Shown: positions 36,201-42,230 of the stretch, in pieces
How the letters are laid out: every line of letters begins with the position of its first letter
Position numbering within the stretch: the stretch's first letter is position 1
DNA from: an uncultured Verrucomicrobiae bacterium
GTDB lineage: Bacteria; Verrucomicrobiota; Verrucomicrobiia; Limisphaerales; UBA1100
Direction of reading: 5' to 3'
DNA: 64,000 nt
Assembly: GCA_937775205.1 (NCBI GenBank)
Contig: CALKBX010000003.1
Coordinates: forward strand, 1-64,000
The notes under the pieces: model-generated
What the model was told of the DNA's origin: nothing
The model's database searches: none
Seen by the model: only the letters and a program-made list of their open reading frames with translations
Position numbers and translations under genes: made by a program

Positions 36201-37019
36201 CCAAACGCCTTGGGCGGTCATTTGGGCGGTGGCTTGTTCGGCCCAGCCTCGGTTGGCGGCGGGGCTGGCGGGACTGGGGTGAAGGATTTTTCCGATTCGG
36301 ACGTCCATTCCGGCGAGGGCTTCGGTGGCGCGTTTTTCGGCGAAGCCGCCGACGGCGATGAGCCATTCCGGCTCGAGAATTTCCACGACGCGGCGGAGGT
36401 GCGCGTCGCATGCTGCCATCAACGGCGCGGTCTCGGTGGAAGGGAGTTTGTCGGGCGTGCGATTTCGGCCGGTGTCTTCCATAAAGGCGAGCGGACAGTG
36501 GTTGATGATAAAGTGATTGGAGAAAAATTTTTTCGGTGTGGCGAAGCGTTTGCTGAAGAGTCCCCACAGGCGTCGCCCACTCACTTCGCTGCGGGTGCAG
36601 GCGAGGCCGTCGATGGGGCGTTTGGGGTGTTCGCGGACGGGTTTGCCGATGGGGGCGTTGATGCCGAGCCAATCGCGTGCGGCGGCAACTTCGCCAAAGG
36701 GCACGCCGGTTTGCGCCATGCCGAAGGGGCCAGGGTTCATGCCGAGGAACACGACATTCTTTTTATTGGCGGCGGCGAGGCGGAGGTATTGCTCGTGCGC
36801 GGGCCACGCGTAGTTGAGGGGATTGTACACGAAGGCTACGGGCTCGGCGAAGGTGAGAGCGTCGCAGGCGGCGCTCAAATCGCGGGCGGCGGTGATTATT
36901 TTTTGGGTGATCATTTAGGTGGGGTAGGGCGGAGTGTCCCACCCGGCCGCGGCGCGCTGGGACAGCACGCCCTACTTGTTGCTGCTGCGGGATTCAATCG
37001 AATTTTATCACAAACGTAA
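33210..37019 (+). CDS. Sulfatase / sialate O-acetylesterase (SGNH) fusion, 3' end lost into antisense SMUG1
   Basis: Starts at GTG 33210, overlapping the previous TAG as TAGTG. Residues 1-490: signal peptide and iduronate-2-sulfatase-like domain (PNVLFIAIDDLRPELGCYG, C-N-P-S-R with Cys 75, LLYGDHGWHLGDHGLWGK). From about residue 495 a sialate O-acetylesterase domain follows (HMVLQQGQPIPVWGTA, VWLCAGQSNMEWPL with Ser 586, GVLWYQGESNAESARR, NVHPRDKKPVGERLA with His 854). The usual Asp two residues before that His is Asn here, which could weaken catalysis. Homology stops near 36150 (LPAAPFARD); no in-frame stop occurs before 37019, and the last 280 codons are merely antisense to the SMUG1 gene. 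The true end is therefore probably about 36150, its stop lost near a hairpin at 36156. Confidence 0.8.
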   Translation: MGLVRSSFVAWLLSLFAMVADGWALERPNVLFIAIDDLRPELGCYGAQHIVSPNIDRLAKRGVLFERAYCQQPLCNPSRTSLMTGLRPETTGVTHNHAHFRTRNPDIVTLPQHFKNHGYESRAIGKMYHGVFPVGASKTPWDTMGDAPSWSAPVIRFGPRYYYTEAGIAQAKASFAQSYGTKNSAPDAWTKKLVFGPMTEAPDVPDNTLYDGQAADAAIAALRELKGKPFFLGVGFIKPHTPFVAPKKYWDLYDPKKIQLDARATLPKSSPTLAGHNSGEVRRYTDQPKRDPFTDANARNLRHGYFACISYVDAQVGRVLAELDRLGLRENTIVLLYGDHGWHLGDHGLWGKITNFEIAARAPLIISAPGMTAGRKSMALTEFLDIYPTLAELANLPVGKKLEGRSLVPVLRDPARGHKPAAFTQQYRGKATGYSIRSERRRYTEWIENGRVIARELYDYAIDPGETTNLAAQPKHAEFVQRLSRQLRKGLNLPPRFARAFGSHMVLQQGQPIPVWGTAKPETKVNVILGDKGRITRSDAAGRWKTQFGALKAKGQTLRLTAETSVGKCVLEDILVGEVWLCAGQSNMEWPLSESATAKIAVPAAKHSRLRLFNFVGAARGGGGDYSRAQVGRLTPEYFCSGEWCLCSPENAAPFSAVGFFFGQKLLADLDVPVGIINVSIGGTPAEAWVSRKLLELHPKLEPLTRGNWLENKLLERWCRERGASNLKRALAAKDFIPGDDMGPNHSFKPAFMWDAAVVPFRALPIAGVLWYQGESNAESARRVAQHDLIMKGLIIDWRAQLKRHDLPFLFVQLPALKRPHWAAFRASQQRVHDSIRNTGMAVTIDLGHPTNVHPRDKKPVGERLALIAAKQVYGKPIIASGPVIDSVIESVELDGTRLVLIFEYAIGLRTRDGKAPVGFELCDAKGKWHAANARIMKGAVELKCDVVKNPTGVRYGWMPFPEPRLNLMNAAGLPAAPFARDVLPTPCRQGASSTYSPNALGGHLGGGLFGPASVGGGAGGTGVKDFSDSDVHSGEGFGGAFFGEAADGDEPFRLENFHDAAEVRVACCHQRRGLGGREFVGRAISAGVFHKGERTVVDDKVIGEKFFRCGEAFAEESPQASPTHFAAGAGEAVDGAFGVFADGFADGGVDAEPIACGGNFAKGHAGLRHAEGARVHAEEHDILFIGGGEAEVLLVRGPRVVEGIVHEGYGLGEGESVAGGAQIAGGGDYFLGDHLGGVGRSVPPGRGALGQHALLVAAAGFNRILSQT
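36156..36193. repeat. Imperfect hairpin at the SMUG1 / esterase 3' junction
   Basis: GTGCT (36156-36160) and AGCAC (36189-36193) form an outer stem. After a five-base internal loop, CACC/GGTG pair and close the self-complementary core TGCCGGCA. It lies just before the convergent stop of SMUG1 (36198) and after the end of the esterase homology. It may act as a bidirectional transcription stop or be an interspersed palindromic element; no T-tract is present. Confidence 0.55.
36198..36914 (-). CDS. SMUG1-type uracil-DNA glycosylase
   Basis: A 238-residue single-strand-selective monofunctional uracil-DNA glycosylase. The family signature FLGMNPGPFGMAQTGVPFG begins at about residue 56, with the water-activating Asn of MNPGP; GKPVREHPKR, FFSNHFIINHCPLAF and HPSPASPAANRGWAEQA (second catalytic loop) follow. 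It removes uracil and 5-hydroxymethyluracil from DNA in base-excision repair. It is encoded antisense inside the sialic-acid operon, between hairpins at 36156-36193 and 36924-36975, which suggests it was inserted there. Complete at both ends. Confidence 0.93.
   Translation of the reverse strand: MITQKIITAARDLSAACDALTFAEPVAFVYNPLNYAWPAHEQYLRLAAANKKNVVFLGMNPGPFGMAQTGVPFGEVAAARDWLGINAPIGKPVREHPKRPIDGLACTRSEVSGRRLWGLFSKRFATPKKFFSNHFIINHCPLAFMEDTGRNRTPDKLPSTETAPLMAACDAHLRRVVEILEPEWLIAVGGFAEKRATEALAGMDVRIGKILHPSPASPAANRGWAEQATAQMTAQGVW
36924..36975. repeat. Long inverted repeat upstream of SMUG1
   Basis: GTAGGGCG-gag-TGTCCCA (36924-36941) pairs with TGGGACA-gca-CGCCCTAC (36958-36975): 15 of 18 bases are complementary, with a GC-rich 16-base loop. 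It sits between the divergent starts of SMUG1 and the lyase gene. Symmetry with this length looks like an interspersed palindromic repeat rather than an operator. Confidence 0.75.
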
Positions 37020-37024
37020 ACTCT

Positions 37025-37948
37025 ATGAAATTAACAGGACTTATCGCGGCACCGCACACGCCGTTTCATGGCGATTTTTCGCTCAACTTGGATTGCGTGC
37101 CGGAACAGGCAGCGCACTTGGCGGCGAATGACGTGGCGGGGGCGTTTGTGGCGGGAACGACGGGCGAGTGCCATTCGTTGACGACCGATGAGCGCGCGGA
37201 ATTGTTTGCGGCGTGGGGCGAGGCGGCGCGGGCGCACGGGGTGAAATTCATCGCGCACATCGGGCACAATAATTTGCCGGATGCGCGGGCCTTGGCGGTG
37301 GCGGCGCAACGGGCGGGGGCGGATGCGATTAGCGCGATGGCACCGAATTTTTTCAAGCCGAAGGATGCGTCGGCGTTGGTGGATTGGTTCAGCCGCATCA
37401 CGGAACCAGCGCGGGAGATGCCGTTTTATTTTTATGACATCCCGGTGATGACCGGCGTGACAATTGACACGGCGGAGTTCGTGCGGCGCGCGGCGGATGA
37501 GATGCCGGGATTTGCGGGGGTGAAATATACCAATACGGATCGCGAACAATTGCGGCGTATTTTGGAAATGGATAGCGCTCCGGATATGCTTTTTGGATGC
37601 GACGAGGAATTGCTCGAGGGTTGGGAATTGGGCTGTCGCGGGTCGGTGGGCAGCACTTATAATTTTGCCGCGCCGATTTACCATCGGGTGATGGCGGCGC
37701 ACGCGGCGGGCGATTTGAAGGAGGCGCGGCGTTGGCAGGCGCGTTCGTTGAAGATGGTTGAAATCATCGCGTCGCACGGCTTCATGCAGTCGGCAAAGGC
37801 GGTGATGCATTGGGTGGGAGTTAACTGCGGCCCGGCGCGACCGCCGTTGCCGGAGCCATCTGCGGAGCAGTTGGAAACGCTGCGCGGTGAGCTGGAGGCG
37901 ATTAGTTTTTTTGAATGGATTGATGAACCGGCCACGGCGAAAATATGA
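37025..37948 (+). CDS. nanA: N-acetylneuraminate lyase (NanA/NPL type)
   Basis: A 307-residue class I aldolase of the DapA/NanA superfamily that splits N-acetylneuraminate into ManNAc and pyruvate. Landmarks: FVAGTTGECHSLT (GTTGE at residues 44-48, pyruvate carboxylate site), PFYFYDIPVMTG (Tyr 137), GVKYTNTD with the Schiff-base Lys at 167. LFGCDEELLEGWELGCRGSVGSTYNFAAP closely follows the LFG-x-DE...GSTYN pattern of animal-type N-acetylneuraminate lyases rather than DapA. Its start is 49 bases beyond the inverted repeat. The stop overlaps the next start as ATGA, so the two genes are coupled. Cytoplasmic. Confidence 0.9.
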   Translation: MKLTGLIAAPHTPFHGDFSLNLDCVPEQAAHLAANDVAGAFVAGTTGECHSLTTDERAELFAAWGEAARAHGVKFIAHIGHNNLPDARALAVAAQRAGADAISAMAPNFFKPKDASALVDWFSRITEPAREMPFYFYDIPVMTGVTIDTAEFVRRAADEMPGFAGVKYTNTDREQLRRILEMDSAPDMLFGCDEELLEGWELGCRGSVGSTYNFAAPIYHRVMAAHAAGDLKEARRWQARSLKMVEIIASHGFMQSAKAVMHWVGVNCGPARPPLPEPSAEQLETLRGELEAISFFEWIDEPATAKI

Positions 37949-39105
37949 ACGCACAAAAGCGTAATGAATTGATTGCGGTTTACCGCGACGGATTGCTGGA
38001 GGACACTTTGCCTTTCTGGCTGCCGCGTTGTGTGGATGACGAGCACGGCGGATTTATGATCGCCCGCGATCGCGATGGCAGTTTGCTGGATACGGACAAG
38101 GGGATGTGGCAGCAGTGCCGGTTCACGTGGTTGCTGGCGACACTATATAATACAGTGGAGCCTCGCGAGGAATGGCTCGCGGCGGCACGGCACGGGATTG
38201 AGTTTATCGAAAAGCATGGCTTTGATGATGATGGCCGAATGTGGTTTCACGTGACGCGCGAGGGTGCGCCGATTCGCCAGCGGCGGTATTTTTTTACGGA
38301 GATGTTTGGCGCGATTGCGTTTGCGGCGTGTGCGAAGGCCACCGGCAATGCGGCGATGGCGGACAGGGCGCGGGAGCTTTACGCGTTGGCGCGCACGGGG
38401 TTTGCGGATTCGGTGGATGCAAAATTCACGGACACGCGGCCGAGCAAAGGGATGAGCGCGCCGATGATTTCGCTGGTGACGGCGCAGGAAATGCGGGTGT
38501 GTTTGGATGACGATTCGTTTAATGCGGACATCGATGCATGCATTGCGGAAATCCAGTGCGATTTTGTGAAGCCGGAGCTGGAGTGCGTGATGGAAACGGT
38601 GGGGCTGAAGGGGGAGTTGTTGGACCATTTTGACGGGCGCCTGCTCAATCCCGGCCACGCGATTGAAGGGGCGTGGTTTATTTTGAATGAGGCACGGCAT
38701 CGCGGCAATGATCCGGCGCTTATCAAGCTCGGCTGCCAGATGCTCGACTGGATGTGGGCACGCGGTTGGGATGAGGAGCACGGCGGCATTTTTTACTTCC
38801 GCGATGTGCACGGCAAACCGGTGCAGGAATATTGGCACGATATGAAATTTTGGTGGCCGCACAACGAAGCCATCCTCGCCACGCTGCTGGCGCATTTGCT
38901 CACGGGCGAATCGCGCTACGAAGTGATGCACCGCCAAGTGCACGACTGGGCGTACTCACACTTTCCGGATGCGGAACATGGCGAGTGGTACGGCTACCTC
39001 CATCGCGACGGTCGCGTGTCCGTGCCGTTGAAAGGCAACTTATGGAAAGGCCCGTTCCACTTGCCGCGGATGCAGTTGCAGGCGTGGCAGTGGTTGGCGG
39101 AGTAG
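37945..39105 (+). CDS. N-acylglucosamine 2-epimerase (AGE/RnBP family)
   Basis: A 386-residue (alpha/alpha)6-barrel epimerase that converts ManNAc to GlcNAc. Family motifs are FWLPRCVDDEHGGFM, MWQQCRFTWLLATLYN, RRYFFTEMFGAIAFA, LLNPGHAIEGAWFILNEA with the catalytic-region His, FWWPHNEAILATLLA and GPFHLPRMQLQAWQWL with the second His. Full length for the family. It overlaps the lyase gene by four bases and completes the pathway from sialic acid to GlcNAc. It replaces the NanE/NanK route used in E. coli, as in Bacteroides-type sialic-acid operons. Last gene of the operon. Confidence 0.93.
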   Translation: MNAQKRNELIAVYRDGLLEDTLPFWLPRCVDDEHGGFMIARDRDGSLLDTDKGMWQQCRFTWLLATLYNTVEPREEWLAAARHGIEFIEKHGFDDDGRMWFHVTREGAPIRQRRYFFTEMFGAIAFAACAKATGNAAMADRARELYALARTGFADSVDAKFTDTRPSKGMSAPMISLVTAQEMRVCLDDDSFNADIDACIAEIQCDFVKPELECVMETVGLKGELLDHFDGRLLNPGHAIEGAWFILNEARHRGNDPALIKLGCQMLDWMWARGWDEEHGGIFYFRDVHGKPVQEYWHDMKFWWPHNEAILATLLAHLLTGESRYEVMHRQVHDWAYSHFPDAEHGEWYGYLHRDGRVSVPLKGNLWKGPFHLPRMQLQAWQWLAE

Positions 39106-39111
39106 CGGGGG

Positions 39112-40056
39112 TTATTTTTTCTTCGGGGGCAACTCGGTGGTGTTTTGCTCGATGGTGAGGTCGGGTTTGCCGGGGAGTTCCTGTCCGTTGGCTACGAAGG
39201 TCATGTCGCCCTTGACTTGAATGAGGTTTTTGGTTTCCACGAAACGGCCGAGCTTGCGGTCGAAGAGGAGATCGATTTTTGACTTGGCGGGTTTGATGTC
39301 GCTGTCTTTCACCGCGAGCGGGCCGACGGCCGGGCCGTTCATTTCGTAGGCGGCGTCGGTGACTTTGCCGGTGATGCGATCGAGCATGCGGCCGTTCTTT
39401 TTGACGGTGCCCTCATAGGTATAGTCGACGCGGAAATTCAAAACCTGACCGCTGCCGAGGGGCATGACTTCTTTGCGTACCCAAGTATCGCCTTTGGAAA
39501 CGGCTTTGTTGGGAAGGCGGGCGTGTTCCTGCTTGATGCCTTCGGAAATTTGTTTGGCGCTGAATTCATTTTTTAAGGGGCCTTCCAAGCTGTTGAGCGC
39601 GCCCTCGGGGATGGTCACTTTATTGAGTGAACCCTCCTTGCTGTAAACCTGTGTGGTGGGGTGCTTGATCATGGTGCGAAGCAGATCAAGGGTGGGTTCG
39701 AGTTGTTCGACGGGGGCTTTGGCATCGGGCACGGCGGAGTCGAATTTCATTTCAATGCCGCCGGGGAAGGCCCATTTGCCATTCCAGTTTTTAAATGTGA
39801 CTTGGGTGCTCATGGTGCCATCGGCAGCACGGTCGACGGTGTCGGATTCGGTGGTGAATTTCTGGATGCTTTGCGTCTCGATTTCCTGTCCGGCGATTTG
39901 GAGGGTTTGTTTGAGATTGACGTCGCTTTGGACGGTGACAGTGGAATTTTCCGCGTGCTTGATTTCGAGAGTGACCTGCGCCGAGGTAGTGAATGCGCAA
40001 ACGCACAGTGCGGATAAGATGTGTTGAATGTGTTTTATTGTGGCGAAGATACACAA
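39112..40056 (-). CDS. Secreted protein, DUF6263-like
   Basis: About 314 residues. No good ATG exists; the TTG at 40056 gives a short signal-like N-terminus (CIFATIKHIQHILSALCVCAFTTSAQ), while the longer reading to 40134 has no signal. The mature protein is beta-rich: VQSDVNLKQTLQIAGQEIETQ, LPNKAVSKGDTWVRKEVMPLG, VDYTYEGTVKKNGRMLDRI, KSKIDLLFDRKLGRFVETK. This pattern resembles the DUF6263 family of secreted proteins with unknown role. It is convergent with the epimerase and divergent from the MoxR operon. Confidence 0.7.
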   Translation of the reverse strand: MCIFATIKHIQHILSALCVCAFTTSAQVTLEIKHAENSTVTVQSDVNLKQTLQIAGQEIETQSIQKFTTESDTVDRAADGTMSTQVTFKNWNGKWAFPGGIEMKFDSAVPDAKAPVEQLEPTLDLLRTMIKHPTTQVYSKEGSLNKVTIPEGALNSLEGPLKNEFSAKQISEGIKQEHARLPNKAVSKGDTWVRKEVMPLGSGQVLNFRVDYTYEGTVKKNGRMLDRITGKVTDAAYEMNGPAVGPLAVKDSDIKPAKSKIDLLFDRKLGRFVETKNLIQVKGDMTFVANGQELPGKPDLTIEQNTTELPPKKK

Positions 40057-40257
40057 AATACGGGCCGGCGGCAAATTGGGATGCCCAAAAATGACAGGTA
40101 TTACATGAATAAATGGGCGCGCGAGGCATTCCAATCGCGCCCTTGGGGATGGTTTTGGTTGGCTTTGCGGGGCTGACTTTGTACCATCGCGCCAGCAAAA
40201 CGATTAGTGGCGTGTAACGTACTGAACCCAAGCGCTGTAATCATAGTGAATACATTT

Positions 40258-41289
40258 ATGACGACCACAATTGATTCGGCGCAACTGGAGGGGCAAGACC
40301 TCCAAGCCGTGGAACAACTCACCGGGGCGCGGGCTAAGATTCGCGCGGAACTTTCCAAGGTCATCATTGGCCAAAATGACGTGGTGGATCAGGTGCTCAT
40401 CAGCATCTTCACCCGCAGCCATTCGTTGCTGGTCGGCGTGCCGGGCTTGGCGAAGACGCTGCTGGTGTCGTCGCTGGCGGAGACGTTGGATCTCGATTTT
40501 AAGCGCATTCAGTTTACGCCCGACTTGATGCCGAGCGATATCACCGGCACGGAGGTGATTCATCAGGACAAAGTCACCAACGAGCGCGAGTTCAAATTTT
40601 TGAAAGGCCCCATCTTCGCGAACATCGTGTTGGCCGATGAAATCAACCGCACGCCACCCAAGACGCAGGCGGCGATGTTGGAGGCGATGCAGGAGCGGCA
40701 AGTTTCCGCGGGCGGCAAGGACCATAAACTGCCCAATCCGTTTTTTGTTTTGGCTACGCAAAATCCCATTGAGCAGGAAGGCACTTACCCACTGCCCGAG
40801 GCGCAGTTGGATCGCTTTATTTTTATGATCAAAGTGGATTATCCCGATGCCGATGAGGAAATGGACATCATGAAAAGGGTAACCGGCACCGTGCCCGGAA
40901 AGCCACAGCCGGTTTTGAACGCGGAACAAATCATCGAGCTGCAGGATGTGGTGCGGCGTATTCCGGTGGCGGATCATGTTTTTGAATACGCTCGGAAGCT
41001 GGTGCGCGTCACGCGCGTGACCACGGACGAGGCGCTGCCGCTTTGCAAAAAATGGCTAAGCTGGGGCGCCGGCCCGCGCGGGGGGTTGAACCTCATCATG
41101 GCCGCCAAGGCGCACGCGATTCTCAACGGGCAGGTTTATGTGAGCTGTCACGATGTCGCGAAGATGGCGGGGCCGGTTTTACGGCATCGGATTATTCCCA
41201 ACTTCTCCGCCACCAGCGAAGGGCTCACGCCCGATGACATCATCGAGCGCATTCTCGAAGAAGTGCCGCTGGACGAGAAGCTCAGCTAA
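40258..41289 (+). CDS. MoxR family AAA ATPase
   Basis: A 343-residue MoxR-type AAA+ ATPase from ATG 40258; upstream in-frame GTG codons at 40207 and 40246 are less convincing. Walker A GVPGLAKT (residues 60-67), Walker B NIVLADEINRTPPKTQAAMLEAM, sensor FFVLATQNPIEQEGTYPLPEAQLDRF and the MoxR lid domain with the RGGLNLIMAAKAHA segment are present. MoxR ATPases act as chaperones that insert metals or activate von Willebrand-domain partners; here those partners are encoded directly downstream. First gene of the 40258-53888 unit, with two bases to the DUF58 gene. Confidence 0.95.
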   Translation: MTTTIDSAQLEGQDLQAVEQLTGARAKIRAELSKVIIGQNDVVDQVLISIFTRSHSLLVGVPGLAKTLLVSSLAETLDLDFKRIQFTPDLMPSDITGTEVIHQDKVTNEREFKFLKGPIFANIVLADEINRTPPKTQAAMLEAMQERQVSAGGKDHKLPNPFFVLATQNPIEQEGTYPLPEAQLDRFIFMIKVDYPDADEEMDIMKRVTGTVPGKPQPVLNAEQIIELQDVVRRIPVADHVFEYARKLVRVTRVTTDEALPLCKKWLSWGAGPRGGLNLIMAAKAHAILNGQVYVSCHDVAKMAGPVLRHRIIPNFSATSEGLTPDDIIERILEEVPLDEKLS

Positions 41290-41291
41290 AC

Positions 41292-42224
41292 GTGCCGACG
41301 GGTTACACTATGGATGTGGAACACGCAGCGGATTTGCTGGACCCCGAGGCCATCGCCCGGGCGGACGCCCTCGGCTTGCACGCGCGCTATGTGGTGGAGG
41401 GTTACATGGCGGGGGAACACAAATCACCCTACCGCGGCTTCGCGATTGAGTTTGCGCAGCACCGTGAATATTCGCCGGGCGATGATGTGCGCCACATTGA
41501 TTGGAAGGTAAACGCCCGCACCGATCGCCTCTTCATCAAGCAATACGAACAGGAAACCAATTACGTGGCCAACATCCTGCTCGATGGCAGCGAGAGCATG
41601 ACCTACGGCTCGGGCCGGCACACCAAGCTGCAATATGGCAAAATGATCGCGGCCGTGCTTTCGTATCTCATCCTGCACCAACGCGATGCGGTGGCACTTG
41701 GAATTTTCGATGAGGGGATGCGGGACTACGCGCCGCGCAGCAACAGCCGCGCCACGCTGCACACGTTGATGGGGCGGCTCGCGGCGTTCGAGGGCGAGCA
41801 AGCCACGGACATCGCGCGTAACCTCCACGACATGGCACTGCAAACGACGCGTAAGGGCATCTTCATTTTAATCAGCGATTTCTTTGACGAAGAGGAAGCG
41901 GTGATGGAGGGCATCCAACATCTGCGTTTTGGCGGGCACGAGGTAATTGTGTTTCACACGTTAGATCCGTTTGAGTTGGAGTTTCCGTTTAACGGCTTGG
42001 TGGAATTTGACGGCCTCGAAAAATTCCCAAAAATCCTCACGCGCCCGGCGGAAATCCGCCGCACGTATCAGCGCGAGATTGAATCCTTCCAGCGTCGCGT
42101 TCGCGAAGGCTGCGAAAAGAACGGCGTGCATTACGTCCGCGTGGATACCAGCAAACCTTTGGCCAGCGTGCTGAGTGATTACCTCAGCTTCCGCCTCCGC
42201 ACCGCGAAGGGCAAGCAGCACTAA
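41292..42224 (+). CDS. DUF58 domain protein
   Basis: A 310-residue DUF58 protein with a von Willebrand-like core. Characteristic elements are KSPYRGFAIEFAQHREYSPGDD and the DIDWKVNAR-like HIDWKVNARTDRLFIKQYEQE, then ILLDGSESMTYGS (MIDAS DxSxS) and IFILISDFFDEEEAVMEGI. GTG 41292 is taken as start; an ATG at 41310 is close. DUF58 proteins are standard partners of MoxR ATPases in Bat-type operons. Cytoplasmic or membrane-associated, function in envelope stress tolerance inferred. Confidence 0.93.
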   Translation: MPTGYTMDVEHAADLLDPEAIARADALGLHARYVVEGYMAGEHKSPYRGFAIEFAQHREYSPGDDVRHIDWKVNARTDRLFIKQYEQETNYVANILLDGSESMTYGSGRHTKLQYGKMIAAVLSYLILHQRDAVALGIFDEGMRDYAPRSNSRATLHTLMGRLAAFEGEQATDIARNLHDMALQTTRKGIFILISDFFDEEEAVMEGIQHLRFGGHEVIVFHTLDPFELEFPFNGLVEFDGLEKFPKILTRPAEIRRTYQREIESFQRRVREGCEKNGVHYVRVDTSKPLASVLSDYLSFRLRTAKGKQH

Positions 42225-42230
42225 TCGCCA

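Noticed and set aside
37031-37954. 307-codon open frame antisense to the N-acetylneuraminate lyase gene
   Set aside because: Arg/His-rich product without family features; it mirrors the GC-rich codon pattern of the well-supported lyase gene.
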